Notes under the pieces: model-generated | The model's input: only the letters and a program-made list of their open reading frames with translations | What the model was told of the DNA's origin: nothing | Databases searched by the model: none | Position numbers and translations under genes: made by a program | Shown: positions 18,449-26,724 of the stretch, piece by piece | Layout: every line of letters begins with the position of its first letter | How positions within the stretch are numbered: the stretch's first letter is position 1 | From: an uncultured Dorea sp. | Lineage (GTDB): Bacteria > Bacillota > Clostridia > Lachnospirales > Lachnospiraceae | DNA length: 64,000 nt | NCBI GenBank assembly: GCA_910586965.1 | Contig: CAJUMF010000017.1 | Location: forward strand, 23,101 to 87,100 | Direction: 5' to 3'

Positions 18449-19636
18449 TTACTCAATAATCTTAGCAACTGTACCAGAACCTACTGTTCTACCACCCTCA
18501 CGGATAGCGAAACGAAGACCCTGCTCCATAGCTACCGGATGAATCAGCTCTGCTGTAATCTCTACGTTATCACCAGGCATACACATCTCGATACCCTCTG
18601 GAAGATTGCAGATACCTGTTACGTCTGTTGTTCTGAAGTAGAACTGCGGACGATAGTTGTTGAAGAATGGTGTATGACGGCCACCCTCGTCTTTTGTCAG
18701 TACATAAACCTGTCCGGTAAACTTTGTATGACATGTTACAGAACCCGGTTTAACAAGACACTGTCCTCTTTCAATCTCTGTTCTCTGGACACCACGGAGA
18801 AGAGCGCCGATGTTATCGCCAGCCTGAGCCTCGTCAAGCAGCTTACGGAACATCTCAACACCTGTTACAACTGTTTTTCTCTTATCCTCATGGATACCGA
18901 TGATCTCTACTTCATCATTTACATGAAGAGTACCACGCTCTACTCTACCTGTAGCAACTGTTCCACGACCTGTGATAGAGAATACGTCCTCTACAGGCAT
19001 AAGGAACGGCTGGTCTGTAGCACGCTGCGGATCCGGAACGAAGGAGTCAACTGTCTCCATAAGCTCCATGATCTTGTCGCCCCACTCGCTGCTTGGATCC
19101 TCAAGAGCCTTAAGTGCGGAACCCTGGATAATCGGGCATCCCTCGAACTCATACTCCTCAAGAACCTCTGTAATCTCCATCTCTACCAGCTCAAGAAGCT
19201 CCTCATCGTCAACCATGTCGCACTTGTTCATGAATACTACGATATAAGGAACGCCTACCTGACGGGACAGAAGGATGTGCTCTTTTGTCTGAGCCATAAC
19301 ACCGTCAGTAGCAGCTACTACAAGAATCGCGCCGTCCATCTGAGCAGCACCAGTAATCATGTTCTTAACGTAGTCAGCATGTCCCGGGCAGTCAACGTGA
19401 GCATAGTGACGGTTAGCTGTCTCATACTCAACGTGAGCTGTAGAAATCGTGATTCCACGCTCTCTCTCTTCCGGAGCCTTGTCGATGTTATCGAATGCTA
19501 CCGCTGCATTACCTTCTACTCTCTCGGACAGAACCTTTGTGATTGCTGCTGTAAGAGTTGTCTTACCATGGTCAACGTGGCCAATGGTACCAATATTACA
19601 ATGTGGTTTAGTTCTTTCAAATTTAGCTTTTGCCAT
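18449..19636 (-). CDS. tuf: Translation elongation factor Tu
   Basis: This 395-residue GTPase delivers aminoacyl-tRNA to the ribosome. The G motifs are visible: GHVDHGKT (19-26), the effector-loop RGITIS near 60, DCPGHADYVKN near 80 and NKCDM near 136. The start at MAKAKFERTKPH has an AAGGAGG site. It is the last gene of the str operon, 118 bp after fusA; that gap is long enough for a tuf promoter but none was clear. Length and sequence are normal. Confidence 0.98.
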   Translation of the reverse strand: MAKAKFERTKPHCNIGTIGHVDHGKTTLTAAITKVLSERVEGNAAVAFDNIDKAPEERERGITISTAHVEYETANRHYAHVDCPGHADYVKNMITGAAQMDGAILVVAATDGVMAQTKEHILLSRQVGVPYIVVFMNKCDMVDDEELLELVEMEITEVLEEYEFEGCPIIQGSALKALEDPSSEWGDKIMELMETVDSFVPDPQRATDQPFLMPVEDVFSITGRGTVATGRVERGTLHVNDEVEIIGIHEDKRKTVVTGVEMFRKLLDEAQAGDNIGALLRGVQRTEIERGQCLVKPGSVTCHTKFTGQVYVLTKDEGGRHTPFFNNYRPQFYFRTTDVTGICNLPEGIEMCMPGDNVEITAELIHPVAMEQGLRFAIREGGRTVGSGTVAKIIE

Positions 19637-19754
19637 TATGAATATCCTCCTTAATTTTCAGCGCCATTTATGGCATAATTTTAATTTTACGTTTGCTCGG
19701 CTAACTTTGATTATATTTCAAATCATACAGTTTTTCAAGCCTTTTCTTGCTTCT

Positions 19755-21872
19755 TTAAACATTTTTATTTGACAGTACCTTCTCCTGAACGGATTTCGGT
19801 ACCGGCTCATATTTTTCAAAGAACATGGAGTAGTTTCCGCGTCCCTGTGTTCTGGAACGAAGGTCTGTGGAATATCCGAACATCTCGGAAAGCGGTACGA
19901 AACCTCGCACAATCTTTCCTCCGCCCAGGTCATCCATCCCCTCGATACGTCCGCGCCGTGAGTTGATATCGCCGATCACATCGCCCATATACTCTTCCGG
20001 CATGGTAACCTCAACCTTCATGATCGGCTCAAGAAGTATCGGCTCCGCTTTCTTCATAGCATCCTTGAACGCCAGCGAACCTGCGATGTGGAATGCCATC
20101 TCACTGGAGTCTACCTCATGGTAGGAGCCGTCGTATACATTCGCCTTGATGCCCACAACCGGAAATCCGCCAAGGATACCTGCCTGCATAGCCTCCTCGA
20201 TACCTTCGCCAATCTTCGGAATATATTCCTTTGGAATCGCTCCGCCGACTACAGTAGATTCGAACTTAAAAAGCTCCTCGCCGTTGGCATCCATCGGCTC
20301 GAATTTGACTTTACAGTGTCCGTACTGTCCGCGTCCTCCGGACTGCTTCGCATACTTGCTGTCAACGTCAACTGCCTTTGTAAATGCTTCTTTATAAGCA
20401 ACCTGAGGCGCACCTACATTGGCCTCCACCTTAAACTCACGCAGAAGTCTGTCTACAATGATCTCAAGGTGCAGCTCACCCATTCCGGCGATGATCGTCT
20501 GACCTGTCTCCTGGTCAGTGTGCGCACGGAATGTCGGGTCTTCCTCTGCAAGCTTTGCAAGAGATTCTCCAAGCTTGCCCTGGGATGCTTTCGTCTTAGG
20601 CTCAATCGCAAGCTCGATAACCGGCTCCGGGAACTCCATGGACTCTAAGATTACCGGATGCTGCTCATTGCAGAGCGTGTCACCTGTAGATGTAAACTTG
20701 AATCCGATCGCTGCTGCGATATCTCCAGAATATACTTTATCAAGCTCCTGCCTCTTATTTGCGTGCATCTGAAGGATACGTCCGACACGCTCCTTCTTAC
20801 CTTTCGTCGCGTTCAGTACATAAGAGCCTGCATTCATCGTACCTGAATATACCCTAAAGTACGCAAGCTTTCCAACGAACGGGTCAGTCATGATCTTGAA
20901 CGCCAGCGCAGAGAACGGCTCTTCATCGGAAGAATGTCTTACAACATCATTGCCATCCTCATCAACGCCCTGGATCGGAGGAATGTCTGTCGGTGCAGGC
21001 ATGTACTCCAAAACAGCGTCAAGAAGCTTCTGCACGCCCTTATTCCTGTAAGCAGAACCACAGCAGACCGGAACTGCTGTACACTCACAAGTGGCCTTTC
21101 TGAGTGCAGCTTTCATATCCTCCACAGACGGTTCCTCGCCCTCAAGGTACTGCATCATCAGATCATCATCTAAATCGCAGATTTTCTCTACCAGTTCTGA
21201 ACGGTAAAGCTCTGCGTCATCTTTCATATCGTCCGGAATCTCGCCGATTGTGATGTCGTCGCCTTTGTCATCATTATAGATGTAAGCTCTCATCTCCATC
21301 AGGTCGATGATTCCTTTAAAATCATCCTCTTTGCCGATTGGCAGTTGCAGACAGATGGCATTTTTTCCAAGCCTCGTCTTAATCTGCTCAACGGCTCCGT
21401 AAAAGTCTGCGCCCAAAATGTCCATCTTATTGATGAAAGCCATTCTCGGTACATTATAGGTGTCAGCCTGACGCCATACATTTTCTGACTGCGGCTCAAC
21501 ACCACCCTTAGCGCAGAACACACCCACTGCTCCGTCAAGTACACGAAGAGAACGTTCTACCTCTACCGTAAAGTCAACGTGTCCCGGAGTATCAATGATA
21601 TTGATACGGTGCTCCGGAGCTCCTGCTTTCGGTTTCCCGTCTTCCTCAAGTGTCCAGTGACAAGTCGTAGCAGCGGAAGTGATCGTGATACCTCTCTCCT
21701 GCTCCTGCTCCATCCAGTCCATGGTAGCAGTGCCTTCATGAGTATCCCCGATCTTATAGTTTACACCGGTATAGTAAAGAATACGCTCTGTGAGTGTAGT
21801 CTTACCGGCATCAATATGAGCCATAATACCGATATTTCTTGTTCTCTCTAATGGATATTCTCTTCCAGCCAT
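19755..21872 (-). CDS. fusA: Translation elongation factor G
   Basis: This 705-residue translocation GTPase has AHIDAGKTT (18-26), RGITITSAAT near 60, DTPGHVDFTVEVERSLRVLDGAV near 94 and NKMD near 148. Domain IV (GRGQYGHCKVKFEP) and the C-terminal domain V (EPIMKVEVTMPEEYMGDVIGDINSRRG) are complete. It starts 9 bp after rpsG, the conserved str-operon order, and is followed by tuf. Confidence 0.98.
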   Translation of the reverse strand: MAGREYPLERTRNIGIMAHIDAGKTTLTERILYYTGVNYKIGDTHEGTATMDWMEQEQERGITITSAATTCHWTLEEDGKPKAGAPEHRINIIDTPGHVDFTVEVERSLRVLDGAVGVFCAKGGVEPQSENVWRQADTYNVPRMAFINKMDILGADFYGAVEQIKTRLGKNAICLQLPIGKEDDFKGIIDLMEMRAYIYNDDKGDDITIGEIPDDMKDDAELYRSELVEKICDLDDDLMMQYLEGEEPSVEDMKAALRKATCECTAVPVCCGSAYRNKGVQKLLDAVLEYMPAPTDIPPIQGVDEDGNDVVRHSSDEEPFSALAFKIMTDPFVGKLAYFRVYSGTMNAGSYVLNATKGKKERVGRILQMHANKRQELDKVYSGDIAAAIGFKFTSTGDTLCNEQHPVILESMEFPEPVIELAIEPKTKASQGKLGESLAKLAEEDPTFRAHTDQETGQTIIAGMGELHLEIIVDRLLREFKVEANVGAPQVAYKEAFTKAVDVDSKYAKQSGGRGQYGHCKVKFEPMDANGEELFKFESTVVGGAIPKEYIPKIGEGIEEAMQAGILGGFPVVGIKANVYDGSYHEVDSSEMAFHIAGSLAFKDAMKKAEPILLEPIMKVEVTMPEEYMGDVIGDINSRRGRIEGMDDLGGGKIVRGFVPLSEMFGYSTDLRSRTQGRGNYSMFFEKYEPVPKSVQEKVLSNKNV

Positions 21873-21881
21873 TATTGCCTC

Positions 21882-22352
21882 CTAGAATCTGTAGTGAGCA
21901 AATGCTTTATTTGCCTCTGCCATCTTATGCATGTCTTCTTTACGTTTTACGGCTGCGCCTGCATTATTCGCCGCATCCATAATCTCGTTCGCCAGCCTCT
22001 CCTGCATTGTCTTCTCGCCTCGTTTACGCGAAAACATAGTCAGCCAGCGAAGTGCAAGTGCCTGTCTCCTGTCGGCTCTTACCTCGATCGGCACCTGGTA
22101 TGTCGCACCGCCGATACGCCTTGCCTTAACCTCGAGCTGCGGCATGATGTTGTTCATAGCCTCCTCGAATACTTCAATCGCCGGCTTATCAGTCTTTTCT
22201 GCAACTCTTTCAAACGCACCGTATACAATCTTCTGGGCAACGCCCTTCTTGCCGTCCAACATAATATTGTTGATAAGCTTTGTTACCACTTTATTATTGT
22301 ATAACGGATCTGCTAATACGTCTCTTTTTTGAGTATGTCCTTTACGTGGCAC
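21882..22352 (-). CDS. rpsG: 30S ribosomal protein S7
   Basis: This 156-residue primary assembly protein binds the 16S rRNA 3-prime major domain. The start is a GTG at 22352 giving (M)PRKGHTQKRD, preceded by GGAGGGAAGGACC; a longer frame to 22436 has no such site. The conserved VNNIMLDGKKGVAQKI-like region (here KLINNIMLDGKKGVAQKI) and RKRGEKTMQERLA are present. It sits 301 bp downstream of rpsL, a long gap that carries inverted repeats and may be its regulatory site, as S7 represses its own operon in E. coli. Confidence 0.97.
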   Translation of the reverse strand: MPRKGHTQKRDVLADPLYNNKVVTKLINNIMLDGKKGVAQKIVYGAFERVAEKTDKPAIEVFEEAMNNIMPQLEVKARRIGGATYQVPIEVRADRRQALALRWLTMFSRKRGEKTMQERLANEIMDAANNAGAAVKRKEDMHKMAEANKAFAHYRF

Positions 22353-22575
22353 GGTCCTTCCCTCCTTAAACATTTTGATTAATTCATCGGTACTCACATG
22401 TGTCGTTCTAATGATACTGTGTAGCGCACAGGGCATACGAATCTGTATCTATTCCCTGCAACTTACTTTCATCATAGTTCTGTTTGTGATTACATCATTT
22501 TAATTGTTGAAGTTTTCACTTCATGGATTGTTCTTCCATAGTTTGTTGTGGTTTCCCTCCGCTTTTCATGAGGAG

Positions 22576-22660
22576 GTTCTTCCTCACTCTGTTCGGAAGA
22601 ACAAAGTAAGCCCTAACCTCGCGCGGCGCTTTCAGCTTGCGCTCGCTAAGGGCTTACTTT
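22576..22660 (-). promoter_or_regulatory. Two inverted repeats in the rpsL-rpsG intercistronic region
   Basis: A 12-bp perfect stem (22603-22614 with 22649-22660) includes the rpsL stop codon and is followed on the minus strand by TTTGTTC. Next to it lies an 8-bp stem GTTCTTCC/GGAAGAAC (22576-22583 with 22595-22602). Together they could be an attenuator or an S7 autoregulatory target. The rest of 22353-22653 has no other feature I can support. Confidence 0.5.
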
Positions 22661-23067
22661 TTCGGCCTTTTCGCACCATATTTGGAACGTGCCTGCCTTC
22701 TCTTGGCAACGCCTGCGGTATCAAGTGTTCCTCTGACGATATGGTAACGTGTACCTGGAAGGTCTTTTACTCTTCCTCCGCGGATCAGGACAACGCTATG
22801 CTCCTGAAGGTTGTGGCCTTCGCCCGGGATATAGCTTGTTACCTCGATACCGTTAGAAAGACGTACTCTGGCAATCTTCCTCAGCGCTGAGTTAGGCTTC
22901 TTCGGCGTAGCTGTCTTTACTGCTGTACACACGCCTCTCTTCTGCGGAGCGGACTCATCTGTCGCTCTCTTTCTCAGAGAGTTGTAACCTTTCTGGAGTG
23001 CCGGAGCCGTAGACTTCTTAACTGCTGTCTGACGTCCTTTTTTTACTAACTGGTTAAATGTTGGCAT
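22654..23067 (-). CDS. rpsL: 30S ribosomal protein S12
   Basis: This 137-residue decoding-centre protein starts at ATG 23067 (MPTFNQLV), five bases after AGGAGGTGA; an in-frame GTG three codons earlier is less likely. The conserved TPKKPNSALRK and GRVKDLPGTRYHIVRG loops are present with lysines at the positions altered in streptomycin-resistant mutants, so the sequence is wild type there. It is the first gene of the str operon. Confidence 0.98.
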   Translation of the reverse strand: MPTFNQLVKKGRQTAVKKSTAPALQKGYNSLRKRATDESAPQKRGVCTAVKTATPKKPNSALRKIARVRLSNGIEVTSYIPGEGHNLQEHSVVLIRGGRVKDLPGTRYHIVRGTLDTAGVAKRRQARSKYGAKRPKK

Positions 23068-23118
23068 TCTTTTCACCTCCTACGATAATAATAAGTTGCA
23101 TTCATCTGTATGAACAAA

Positions 23119-23147
23119 TGCATGGAGACACAATGCATCTCCATGCA
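23119..23147 (-). promoter_or_regulatory. Leader hairpin upstream of rpsL
   Basis: TGCATGGAGA (23119-23128) and TCTCCATGCA (23138-23147) form a perfect 10-bp stem with a 9-nt loop in the 5-prime leader of the str operon transcript. On the minus strand it is followed by TTTGTTC, so weak attenuation is possible. Confidence 0.5.
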
Positions 23148-23156
23148 CGCTAGATT

Positions 23157-23185
23157 AGTTTATTACGATTTCACGCCGTTGTCAA
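23157..23185 (-). promoter_or_regulatory. str operon promoter
   Basis: On the minus strand TTGACA (23180-23185) and TAAACT (23157-23162) are 17 bp apart, about 90 bp before the rpsL start. Confidence 0.65.
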
Positions 23186-23224
23186 GGGCTTTCTTGCCTT
23201 TTTCACCCGTTTTTACGGCAATTC

Positions 23225-24583
23225 TTAACCTTTTTGTTTTTCGAAGAAAGCGTCAACGCTCTTCTTGATCTCTTCCGGTTTCATCGTCTTAAGGAGATAC
23301 CCCGCCGGTTTCAGCGGAACAATCTTCTGGATGCTCTCCTTATCTCCCCTTCCTGTCAGGAAAATAACCGGGATGTCCGCGGTTTCTTCCTCTGCACGGA
23401 TCATGTCAAGCACCTGCCTTCCGTCGCAGACCGGCATCTCGTAGTCAAGGAGTACAAGGTCCGGCCTGTTGAGGGTGATGCTCCTGATTGCCGCCATTCC
23501 GGACTGGGCAAGGCCAACCTCATAATCTTTCTCCAGGAGCTGCTTGATCGCCTGCCGCATAAGGCCAGAATCATCTACCACGAGAACTTTCTTTTTCTTC
23601 TGCTGCACCTCATTCTCAGCCATATTTCTCTCAAGATACTTCTCGATCTCTTCCATGGCATTCTCAACCTTAATGTTTGTGCCGACGCCCTTATCCATCA
23701 GATGCGGCGCACTCACGCAGAAAGCAAAGTATCCCATACCCGTATCAAGCAGAAGGCTGAACTGCAGTTTCTTTTTTTCAAGTACCTGTTGGAACTGCTC
23801 GTAATTCAAAAGGTTTTCCGCCTTTATCTTGCGCATGTCCGCAGATGGAAAATATCTCTTAAGCTTCTCCACAAACTGCCTCGCCGCATATCTTGTAGCA
23901 TTAATGACCATAGAGTCTACTTTGTTGGTTTTTGTTTCTATCATTTTTCCGACAGTATTCAGAAGCAGTTTTTCTTCAAAGACAAGAATAATCTCCCATT
24001 CCCCTCCCTCATCGGCGTCATACTCCAAACGATAATAAATACCGTTTCCAAATTTTTCTCCCCCGTACTGCTTGCTGATTATATGAGACTTCAACCGGAA
24101 CATATCATAGATCAGATGTGTGATCGCTTCTCCCATAGACGCCTGCTCTTCATCCGGCAAAAGCTCTCCCCATTTGCTCTCACCCTCTCCTACAATTGCC
24201 AGGTCTTCTGTGAGTGTATGTCCTATAAGCCACCCTGTACAGACACCCAGGAAATGGTTGACCGCAGCCACGGAATAGCCCGTCTGTTCCAGCTCCCACT
24301 CAAGCTGCGGCAGCGTGACATCCCGAAAATTATCATGAAGGCGTTTATGAGTTGCATATCCCCCATATCTGATGGACTTCATGTACTCTTCTTCCTCTGC
24401 AAAATGCTTAATCGCATGTGCCTTGAAAAATTTAATCCCCTCATCGCAAATCCACTGATGTTTCTCCGGCCGCTCACCAAACCGGATCATCTTGTTCATG
24501 ATACCGAAAAGTTTCTGATGCTCTTTGTCAATATGGTCAACACCAATATTGAACCGTTCGTTCCATGTCAATTGCTCTTCCAT
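23225..24583 (-). CDS. Bacteriohemerythrin - CheX-like - response-regulator fusion
   Basis: This 452-residue protein has three parts. Residues about 5-135 are a bacteriohemerythrin with the di-iron ligands in GVDHIDKEHQKLF, HAIKHFAEEEEYM, HKRLHDNF and LIGHTLTED. Residues about 155-320 resemble a CheX-type phosphatase domain. The last 120 residues are a receiver domain (VLVVDDSGLMRQ, LVLLDYEMP, GYLLKTMKP) with the phospho-acceptor Asp. The start at 24583 is chosen because GGAGG lies eight bases upstream; a TTG five codons earlier overlaps that site. It probably couples oxygen or iron-oxo sensing to phospho-relay or chemotaxis signalling. No kinase lies nearby. It is monocistronic after the 6S-like RNA candidate. 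Confidence 0.85.
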   Translation of the reverse strand: MEEQLTWNERFNIGVDHIDKEHQKLFGIMNKMIRFGERPEKHQWICDEGIKFFKAHAIKHFAEEEEYMKSIRYGGYATHKRLHDNFRDVTLPQLEWELEQTGYSVAAVNHFLGVCTGWLIGHTLTEDLAIVGEGESKWGELLPDEEQASMGEAITHLIYDMFRLKSHIISKQYGGEKFGNGIYYRLEYDADEGGEWEIILVFEEKLLLNTVGKMIETKTNKVDSMVINATRYAARQFVEKLKRYFPSADMRKIKAENLLNYEQFQQVLEKKKLQFSLLLDTGMGYFAFCVSAPHLMDKGVGTNIKVENAMEEIEKYLERNMAENEVQQKKKKVLVVDDSGLMRQAIKQLLEKDYEVGLAQSGMAAIRSITLNRPDLVLLDYEMPVCDGRQVLDMIRAEEETADIPVIFLTGRGDKESIQKIVPLKPAGYLLKTMKPEEIKKSVDAFFEKQKG

Positions 24584-24659
24584 CTCATAATCCTCCAAAT
24601 CATCCTATATATTCATTTTAATTCCAGACAGATAAGACATCTCCAATCCGGCAAAACTA

Positions 24660-24858
24660 CGCAAAAAAAGAGCCTGCTCTTCAAATCGCTGCCTCTGACA
24701 GTCTCTGAATAAAACACGCTCTTATAGTTCCATGTCCGCCTTGGTTTCCGTGCTGCAAATTGCTTTCAAATCTTGAAACAGGTTTTTTTCTACATGTTTT
24801 ATTTCAAAGAACAATGTCTGTGCATTGATGCCGCGAAAGAAATAGTGTTACTACCATG
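24660..24858 (-). ncRNA. Candidate 6S-like small RNA
   Basis: The 357-bp gap between the hemerythrin gene and glf holds a TATAAT (24865-24870, minus strand) and, about 195 nt later, AGAGC/GCTCT followed by a seven-T run (24663-24676). The RNA between can fold into a long rod: 12 pairs between 24792-24803 and 24708-24719, then CUUUG/CAGAG (24805-24809 with 24703-24707) and GACA/UGUC further out, with an inner arm GUUUC/GAAAC. Length, rod shape and flanking signals suit 6S RNA. No clear -35 is present, the terminator loop is tight, and I cannot confirm a family match. Confidence 0.4.
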
Positions 24859-24940
24859 TCTGTTATTATAATATTAAGCAATTACTTATAGCGTACCATA
24901 AGCCACTCGGAAATTCAACTGATTTTACCAAATTTACCAT

Positions 24941-26044
24941 CTATTTACCAAGCTCATACTTACACCTTTCAAGCGCCGACGCAATCACTGCGTCCATGTC
25001 ATAATACCGGTATTCCCCGAGCCGTCCGCCGAAGATAACCTTTTCTTCAGACGCCGACAGTCTCTTATATTCCTCATACAGTTTCATATTTTTTGCGTCA
25101 TTGACCGGATAGTAGGGCTCATCCCCCGCTTTCCACTCCGAGCTGTACTCCCGGCTGATGACCGTCTTCGGCTGCGTGCCGAACTCAAACCACTTGTGCT
25201 CGATGATACGCGTCCACGGCGTCTCGGCGTCCGTGTAATTCACCGCCGCATTCCCCTGGAAATTCGGCTTGTCAAGAATCTCCGTCTCAAACCTCACCGA
25301 ACGGTACTCAAGCACGCCCAGCTTATATCCGAAGTAGGCGTCGATTGCTCCGGTATACACCACCCTGTCCGCCAGCTTATCAAGTTCTTCTTTCTCTTCC
25401 AGATAATCCATGCCGAGACGTACTTCTATCCCCTCCAGCATATTCGACACCATCTTTGTGTAGCCGCCCTGGGGAATCCCCTGATACAGCGCATTAAAGT
25501 AATTGTTGTCAAATGTAAGCCGCACCGGCAGCCTCTTGATGATAAACGCCGGCAGCTCCCTGCAAGGCCTCCCCCACTGTTTCTCGGTATAGCCCTTTAT
25601 GAGCTTTTCATAGATGTCCGTTCCCACAAGGCTGATTGCCTGCTCCTCTAAGTTCTTCGGCTCTGAGATTCCTGCCGCGCGTCTCTGCTCTTCAATCTTT
25701 TCGGCAGCCTCCTCCGGCGTCACCACGCCCCACATCTTATTGAATGTGTACATATTAAATGGAAGGGAGTAAAGCTCCCCCCTGTAATTCGCTACAGGCG
25801 AGTTTGTGAACCGGTTAAACTCTGCGAATTGGTTCACATACTGCCACACTTCTTTATTATTCGTGTGAAAAATGTGTGCACCGTACTTATGGACATTGAT
25901 GCCTTCCATCTCCTCCGTGTACACATTTCCTGCGATATGTTTCCTCCGGTCAATCACCAGAACCCTTTTTCCCGTCTTTTTCGCCTCACATGCAAACACT
26001 GCCCCGTAAAGACCAGCCCCGACAATCAGATAATCATATTTCAT
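24941..26044 (-). CDS. glf: UDP-galactopyranose mutase
   Basis: This 367-residue FAD enzyme converts UDP-galactopyranose to UDP-galactofuranose for cell-surface glycans. The N-terminal dinucleotide-binding motif VGAGLYGAVFACEAKKTGKRVLVID is followed by GGNVYTEE-like HIAGNVYTE and the YGAHIFHTN signature near 60. Later KGYTEKQWGRP and the C-terminal EYRYYDMDAVI match the family. The start at 26044 follows AGGAGG; an ATG nine codons earlier lacks it. It is not in a glycan cluster here; galE lies about 7 kb away. A GT that uses the product was not seen. Confidence 0.95.
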   Translation of the reverse strand: MKYDYLIVGAGLYGAVFACEAKKTGKRVLVIDRRKHIAGNVYTEEMEGINVHKYGAHIFHTNNKEVWQYVNQFAEFNRFTNSPVANYRGELYSLPFNMYTFNKMWGVVTPEEAAEKIEEQRRAAGISEPKNLEEQAISLVGTDIYEKLIKGYTEKQWGRPCRELPAFIIKRLPVRLTFDNNYFNALYQGIPQGGYTKMVSNMLEGIEVRLGMDYLEEKEELDKLADRVVYTGAIDAYFGYKLGVLEYRSVRFETEILDKPNFQGNAAVNYTDAETPWTRIIEHKWFEFGTQPKTVISREYSSEWKAGDEPYYPVNDAKNMKLYEEYKRLSASEEKVIFGGRLGEYRYYDMDAVIASALERCKYELGK

Positions 26045-26085
26045 GCTATTTCCTCCTGGCTCTTTATACAAATTCCGTGTCTTTT

Positions 26086-26655
26086 CTACAGGCCCAGCTT
26101 GTCCGCAATCGCCGTCATCTCCTCCAATGCCACATCAATCAGGTCATCAAGGCTTAACCCCGTAAACTCAATCATCTCCATATAGTCTCTGTTAGCTCCC
26201 TTTGCGAACCGCAGCTCATTGAACCGTTTCATCACAGACTTATGCTTTACGCTGGCGACCTTCTTATCCGGATAAATCTGTGCCACTGCCTTCACAAAGC
26301 CGCTCATGGGGTCTGCCGCCAATATGGCGTACTGAAGATTCGTCTTCGCCTTCGTCCCATTCTTCGGATTGTGGGCACAGATAGCATCGAACAGTATCTT
26401 GTCCTCAATGCCTTCTTTTTTCAATATCTCAACGGAAGTCGGGCCATGTACACTCATATCATGCTGCCAATCGCACTGCTCCTCGTCAAGGTCATGGAGA
26501 AGCCCTGCAATCCCCCAATATTCCACATCATCCGGCGCAAGCCTCTTTGCAAGACCCCTCATGATCGCCTCCACCGCATAGGAGTGTGTAATATAATTCT
26601 CACCCTTCATATACTTCATCAAAATCTCGTGTGCCTGTTTCCTGTTCATTCCCAA
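26086..26655 (-). CDS. HD-domain hydrolase
   Basis: This protein of about 189 residues has an HD-type metal site: THSYAVEAIMR near 22 and LLHDLDEEQCDW near 52, then an MSVHGPTSVEIL and an AICAHNP motif. HD proteins of this size hydrolyse phosphate esters of nucleotides or similar compounds; the substrate is unknown. A TTG at 26655 lies five bases after AGGAGG and an ATG at 26649 eleven bases after it, so either could start. It is 41 bp upstream of glf on the same strand and may be co-transcribed. Confidence 0.85.
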   Translation of the reverse strand: MGMNRKQAHEILMKYMKGENYITHSYAVEAIMRGLAKRLAPDDVEYWGIAGLLHDLDEEQCDWQHDMSVHGPTSVEILKKEGIEDKILFDAICAHNPKNGTKAKTNLQYAILAADPMSGFVKAVAQIYPDKKVASVKHKSVMKRFNELRFAKGANRDYMEMIEFTGLSLDDLIDVALEEMTAIADKLGL

Positions 26656-26724
26656 TGTTTCCTCCTGTAAATCTATATCTTTATCATCATAACATTACGT
26701 AATAGGAAGGTCAAACATCATTTA

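Noticed and set aside
18539..19654. 371-residue plus-strand open frame opposite tuf
   Set aside because: It is the antisense shadow of a highly conserved, codon-biased gene; the predicted peptide has no domain pattern and no ribosome-binding site.
23101..23147. Considered as a CRISPR or repeat array near rpsL
   Set aside because: Only one hairpin with two arms, no spaced identical repeats; it fits a leader structure.
23234..24712. 492-residue plus-strand open frame opposite the hemerythrin fusion
   Set aside because: Antisense shadow: the minus-strand frame has recognisable hemerythrin and receiver motifs and a proper start, while this peptide has none.
24660..24858. Cyclic-di-GMP riboswitch or SRP RNA in the gap before the hemerythrin gene
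   Set aside because: The conserved GEMM and SRP core motifs are not present, and the T-run ends the RNA well before the gene, so a 6S-like RNA is the better fit.
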